NCBI RefSeq assembly: GCF_030272615.1
Contig: NC_081412.1
Location: 344,779,870 to 344,843,869 of the forward strand
Reading direction: 5' to 3'
Length of the DNA: 64,000 bases
Origin: Cryptomeria japonica
Taxonomy: Eukaryota; Streptophyta; Pinopsida; Cupressales; Cupressaceae
Position numbers and translations under genes: made by a program. Under the pieces are notes generated by a model. It saw only the letters and a list, made by a program, of their open reading frames with translations. It was not told the origin of the DNA and ran no database searches. Shown here one piece after another: positions 59,502-64,000 of this stretch (within the stretch, counting starts at the first letter, position 1; each line of letters begins with the position of its first letter).

Positions 59502-59712
59502 CACCGAATGACAACCTTTGGCATTGATGTCAAAGGGGGAGTAGTGGGATGAGAAAAATGGTCAGAAGAAAGGACATCATCTGCTCAGGGGGAGCATACA
59601 TTTTTTGGCACACAGTTTTGGTAAGACAATTTTGACAGACTATTTTTGGATATCGTTTTGGACACTTTTGATTTTTCTCATGAGTGTTGCCATCAATGCC
59701 AAAGGGGGATAT
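59502..59712 (+). promoter_or_regulatory. Element B 3' non-coding region and polypurine tract
   Basis: Two upstream purine runs (AAAGGGGGAG at 59533 and CAGGGGGAGC at 59587) precede the border tract CCAAAGGGGGATAT at 59699-59712. GTTGCCATCAATGCCAAA (59686-59703) is complementary to the LTR segment 59759-59777. The same multi-run layout is seen in C. Confidence 0.8.
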
Positions 59713-60491
59713 TGTTGGCAAATGCACGCTCCAATGAGAAATCGTAGGTGATTGAAGGTTTTGTCATTGATGGCAACCTTACAATGATATGACCTCGGCA
59801 AGATAAAGATATCGGCACCGACAGACTCTACACCGGCATACAGAACACCGGCAGTGAAAGGAAGGATACCGGCACCTTGGCCGACTTCAATTTTGTTTAA
59901 AATGTATTTTGTAATTAATTGTAAAATCATTGTAAGCTGACATGGTGAGTTGTAATATGACTCGTATATGTATGAGATCATTTTGTAATAGGAAATGTGT
60001 GAAATAGGATGTGAAATAAGTAGACCTAATATGTGAAATATTGGTTAAGGGTTTATGTTGCAGCAGAGCTTAAACCAGTACTGAATGTGGCATAGCAGAT
60101 GCTGATCTGAAGTAGTACAAGACATTGGATTAGTATAATCCATTTTTGTAAGTCAGTGTGACTTCTTTTGTAATTGAGCAGTGAGCTCTAGGCACTTGGC
60201 CTTCTTGCATGTGTAGGCCCCTATTGTAAGAGTAATATTCCCTTATTGGCTAGTGAGCGAATATTGTGGGTCACAAATCCCACTGAGGTTTTTCCCACAC
60301 CAGGTTTCCTCATTAAAACACTGTGTTATGGTGTGCTTCTCATGTTTTTTTTATTGTTCTTAGTTACTGCATTAGTTTTGGTTTACCAATACACAGTTTT
60401 AATATGCTTTTCATGTTTTAAGTCAAGTAAATTTATATACCGGTTAGATACTGATTCACCCCCCCTCTCAATATCTTTGGGAATCCCAACA
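59713..60491 (+). repeat. Element B 3' LTR
   Basis: 779 bp, pairs with 47307-48090. Ends GAATCCCAACA before the duplicated CACTT. One 6-bp deletion (loss of one CACCAG/CACCGA unit) relative to the 5' LTR. Confidence 0.95.
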
Positions 60492-60496
60492 CACTT

Positions 60497-60690
60497 AACT
60501 GGCAAGCATTTAATGCAGTTGTTGGAGAACATTTTGGTTATGAAGCACCCAATAACCCTCATTTCAATTCACCAAGAATCCAAGCATTTGAAGAGCGCAA
60601 AGACAGAGAGAAAAGGCATTCTAAAGGCGAAGCAGCAAGGTGTTTTTAGGCATTCAAGGATTTCAAGTTAAAAGGTATTTATCTTTCAAA
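60497..60690 (+). other. Element A spacer before ORF2
   Basis: Resumes element A after B. It aligns with 49390-49579 of element B (GGCAAGCATTTAAT, AATTCACCAAG-ATCCAAG). Non-coding. Confidence 0.7.
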
Positions 60691-63600
60691 ATGGCATCTT
60701 CATCTTCTACACCTGAATTTATTGCAAACCCTACTGTGGTAGAAAACATTAAGTGCCCTAGACCCATGTTTAAAATCATTCCTAAGATTGCTAAGCAAGA
60801 TGATTTCATTGGAGCCTTTTCTAAGATTCGGGAATTGCTTTTGTCGAAGACCCAAGGATTTATATTCACTACAACATAGAGAATTTAGGGTCTGGTGATT
60901 TGAAAAACATGTACAAAGATGTTATAACTGATGAACAAGGTTTAGTCAAGACGAAGCATAAGATTGTTAAGGATTTAGGATTTGTTGAAATTTTGAACAT
61001 TCTTGAATTTTCGGAAGAGATAGTTTGTTTTGTACTGAGAAAAGTTCATGGGGAGTTTATGTGGCTAGACTCTATTTTTAAAATTACTAAGGAAGAAATC
61101 AAGGTAGTTACTGGTTTACCCTCAACCGGTACTAGGCCTGACAAAAAGAAGAAGATACCAAACAAGGGTGTTATGGACCTAACCGGAGCTACATTTGACA
61201 ATAGATCTCTTAGGGTTAGTGACATCACTGATGCAAATGTGAAATATGTGAGTATGGTATTTGGATACAGAGTTACTCATGCAAATAGGTTAAATTTTGT
61301 TTCTAGCTTGTGTATACATAGTGCATATGAAATGGTTAAGAATAATGCTAAAATTGACATCTGTGAATGGCTTAAGGATGAACTGCTAGATAACTTGAAA
61401 AAGATTAAGGGTGAGAAGAAGGGAACATTACGTTTCAGGAATCCACTTGTGTGTTTAATGCTTTACTTCACAAAGGAGATACCCGGCATTGGTCACAAGG
61501 ACTTTGCATATGACATCTTGATAGGTAGACAGATCATGGAAGATATTATCAACATAGGTGCTAATAGTGATAACATTGTAGCAGACTATTTCAAAAACTT
61601 CCAAACCAAGATGAAGGCCAAAGAAAGGATACCATAGATTATTATGGATAACTATGACAAACAAATACGTTTTGTAATCAAAAGAGATGAAACATGGATG
61701 GAAGTTGTTACTCGTAGAACCATTTGGATAACAAAGATGGGATATGAAGTTGATCTAAATATTCTTGAGGCTTATGCTAAGACACCTCTTGATGCACCAA
61801 GGGAACCTTCTGAAGAAATTTTTGGCAGTGCTGGCACTATTGAGAGTGTTGTTTTGATATAGAAGCAGAGAAAAAGAAGAGAAATATTCATCAGAGATGC
61901 ATCCAAAATGGCTAAATAAGTTAAGGAAAATGTGATGAACTTAAGTGGTATTTCTGCTAGTGAACTAGAAGGACTGGAACCGGTGCTCATGTTTCACCAA
62001 TTGTCACTTCTTCTGATACAGACAGTGGTAAGGCAGTAGAGTTCAAAAGAGTTGAAAGGAAGAAGAGGAAACCTTCACCGGTAAATTCTTCTTCTACTAA
62101 AAGGATAAGAACATTAAAGAAGAAGCAAGAGGTTGTGAGAGAGCCCAAGAATAAATTAACTCCAAAGAAGAAACAACAACCTAAGGCACTGGATACCCTT
62201 ACATCGGAGCAATTGATCAATGAAATAACACAAGAAGATAATCTTAACAATGTGAATAAATTTTATCATTCTTTCAAGGACTCTGACAAGGAGACAATAG
62301 AGGAAAGCATTATTTTTCATCTTGACATCTACAAGAAAGTTTTGATTGAGGTTGTAGATGATCTGCCTCATCACTTATATTTGAGGTTAGAGGCTAAAAG
62401 AATGTCAGTGATGGAAAAGGATAAAAAGTTAAAGGTTGAAGAATTATTGGCGATTCACCTTGTTAATTTCAAGGAAGACATTGATGAACTGATTGCTAAA
62501 GCCAACCGCTCAGTTTTTGTGAGTGGTCACCAACAGGTTAGTCTAATGGCTGGGAGAGTGAAAGAAATAGCAAATGAAACTGCAGCCAAATGGGACATAT
62601 TTTTTGTTGAAAACAAAAAGAAAGAAGAAAGGGATAGACAGAAAATGCATAAGTCTTTTGCAAAGGTATATCAATAGGACAAAGGTAAAGGTGGAATTGG
62701 TAGTGTACATGTTATAAAGGTCAAAGATAACCTTTCTCCACCGGCATGGGACACCCCACCAATAACTTCAGGGACACCAGTACATATAGATAGTCAACCA
62801 GAAAAGAAGGCTGAAGAAAGAACTAATGATGATACTAATCCAGAATCAGAAATTCTTTTTACTTTGAATGTAGATACACAAGAGTTTAATATTGTTATGG
62901 ATAAAGATATTGCAGATGTTAAGACAGTTGATGCTATGAATGTTGAGATCTCTAAGTCACTGGTTAACACTATTGACTCTCAGAATAGTGAAATATAGGT
63001 GGAAGCTAAGAAGCCTAACACTGAGAAACCAGTAGAAGCAGAGGTACATACACAGAGTGAGAAACTGACAGCAACTTTAAAAAAAGAGGAAATAAATGTT
63101 GGAAACGAGGAAGTGGTTAAGGCAATTGGTCAAGTATCTATTGAAAAGAAAGTTATTACAGAACCGAGCACATCCACTATAGATTTCAGACCAATAAAGG
63201 TAACAAATGTTCATTTGGATTCAATTAAGAGGATCACAGATTGCAACGCCTTATCATTCAAGGCCATTGAGGATACATTGCCTATTTTGAAAATGATTGC
63301 ACCGGCATGTAAGATAGATCATATTGATGGTTCTTTGGGTAAATTGGATGCATTATCCAAACTTATTGCTTCAAATGTTCTAACTGTAGATAAAGTTAAT
63401 GAAGAAACTATTAAGGAAAGGGTGAATAAAGAAAAGGGTGAATTCTTTGAGAAGACTATCAAGGACTGTACTGAGCATATTGATTCCTTATTATCGGTAC
63501 TTAATTCCATAATTTTGGAATACAAAGAATTATATAAGGAAGCCTCACCACCTGACTGAAGACATTGATGAGAAGATTAAGAAAACACAAAAGGAGATCG

Positions 63601-63965
63601 ATGACATAGTAGATAATATGATAGGTTCTTCAAAACTTACCTCGGTTTTTTATCAATAAATGGCAATTTTTTAGGAAAAGATAGAGAAACTGGAGCAAGA
63701 AAAAGAAAGGATAAAGATGAAGGCCTGGGAGATGAAAAAAAAACTTGGTCCAAGATTGGACAGTCTTATAACTCAGGGGGTTAAGCTATCTAAAGCATCA
63801 AATCAAGGAGACCGATCACTAAAGCAACAGATGCATTATCTGATCGGCATGATCCAGCAGACCGAAACCATTATTTCTGATAATAATAAATTCATGCAAA
63901 GCCTGAATCTAATATTGGCAGATATCTTTCAAATTGTAAACAATCAGTTACAGGCTATGAGGTAG
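60691..63965 (+). pseudogene. Element A ORF2, about 1,090 codons
   Basis: ATG at 60691 (MASSSSTPEFIANPTVVE) matches B ORF2. The frame is broken near 60828 and 61985 and has stops at 61635, 61861 and later, but homology with B continues throughout: GEFMWLDSIFKITKEEIKVV, TGLPSTGTRPDKKKK, HANRLNFVSSLCIHSAYEMV, LRFRNPLVCLMLYFTKEIPG, RRTIWITKMGYEVD, a basic stretch (KRVERKKRKPSP, LTPKKKQQPK), KETIEESIIFHLDIYKKVLI, HQQVSLMAGRVKEIANE, then DFRPIKVTNVHLDSIKRITD and a coiled C terminus ending at 63965. Function unknown; no enzyme motif seen. Confidence 0.78.
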
Positions 63966-64000
63966 AATTTTGTATTATTTGACTCTTTTTGACATCCTTT
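63966..64000 (+). other. Element A sequence downstream of ORF2, cut by window edge
   Basis: 35 bp of AT-rich non-coding sequence. The polypurine tract and 3' LTR are expected beyond the edge. Confidence 0.4.

Larger units (their letters stand above)
47307..60491 (+). mobile_element. Non-autonomous LTR retrotransposon B, nested in A
   Basis: LTRs at 47307-48090 and 59713-60491 and a perfect 5-bp target duplication CACTT (47302-47306 and 60492-60496). Primer site, ORF1, ORF2 and polypurine tract are in order. Without the nested copia C it is about 6.7 kb. Hand comparison gives about 6% LTR divergence. B inserted into A, a member of its own family, in the spacer between ORF1 and ORF2. It lacks all polymerase functions, so movement would have required enzymes from another element; the copias here share its primer site and LTR ends. 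Confidence 0.93.
45177..64000 (+). mobile_element. Non-autonomous LTR retrotransposon A (ORF1/ORF2 family), partial
   Basis: 5' LTR 45177-46010, primer site, ORF1 (46081-47096), then ORF2 (60691-63965) after the nested insertion B (47307-60491 plus its duplicated CACTT). The 3' part lies outside the window. There is no protease, integrase or RT. It inserted in D's 3' LTR after TAAGG; the partner duplication is not visible. Same gene plan as B but clearly diverged, with several frameshifts and stops. Confidence 0.85.

Noticed and set aside
49580-63965. ORF2 as an envelope-like or RT gene
   Set aside because: I see no signal peptide, transmembrane segment, YxDD box, integrase or protease motif in ORF2 of A or B.

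Overview
This window is nuclear DNA from a plant with a large, repeat-packed genome. Every recognisable protein belongs to a transposable element: Ty1/copia and Ty3/gypsy gag-pol, a CACTA (En/Spm) transposase, and long non-autonomous LTR elements. I found no host gene, tRNA or rRNA. Very long LTRs, deep nesting and several percent divergence between LTR pairs would suit a conifer or another gymnosperm, but that assignment is only a guess.

The window resolves into nested insertions. The outermost layer is a decayed Ty3/gypsy element (here 'G'; 3347-4596, 14933-18627, + strand). Element F, non-autonomous and on the - strand, enters from the left edge and ends at 3346. Copia element E (4597-14932, - strand) sits in G just before the reverse transcriptase (RT) region, and a solo LTR (7924-9409) sits inside E's RT. 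Element D (from 18628, + strand, gag only) lies in G's 3' region. D's 5' LTR is split by a 20.6-kb CACTA transposon (20567-41187) with a 3-bp target duplication. D's 3' LTR is split by element A (from 45177 to beyond the window). A contains element B (47307-60491), and B contains copia element C (52201-58702). Target duplications or uninterrupted reading across the junctions support most boundaries.

Three points stand out. (1) A, B and probably F form a family of long LTR elements with no polymerase. They carry ORF1 (coiled coil plus four CCHC zinc knuckles, like the C-terminal half of the neighbouring copia gags) and an ORF2 of about 1,090-1,130 codons that I do not recognise. (2) All six LTR families here (A-F) share the same initiator-Met primer site and a hairpin near the LTR 3' end whose stem varies by compensating changes around a C-rich loop. 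In the five whose 3' end is visible, an inverted repeat also brackets the polypurine tract. This is what one would expect if non-autonomous elements borrow copia machinery. (3) The CACTA element carries, besides a TNP2-type transposase with a huge trinucleotide-encoded acidic tail, a second intron-containing gene with a SET-like domain upstream of a TNPA-like domain.

All coding regions except ORF1 of element B are interrupted by stops, frameshifts, deletions or insertions. None of these elements looks autonomous today.
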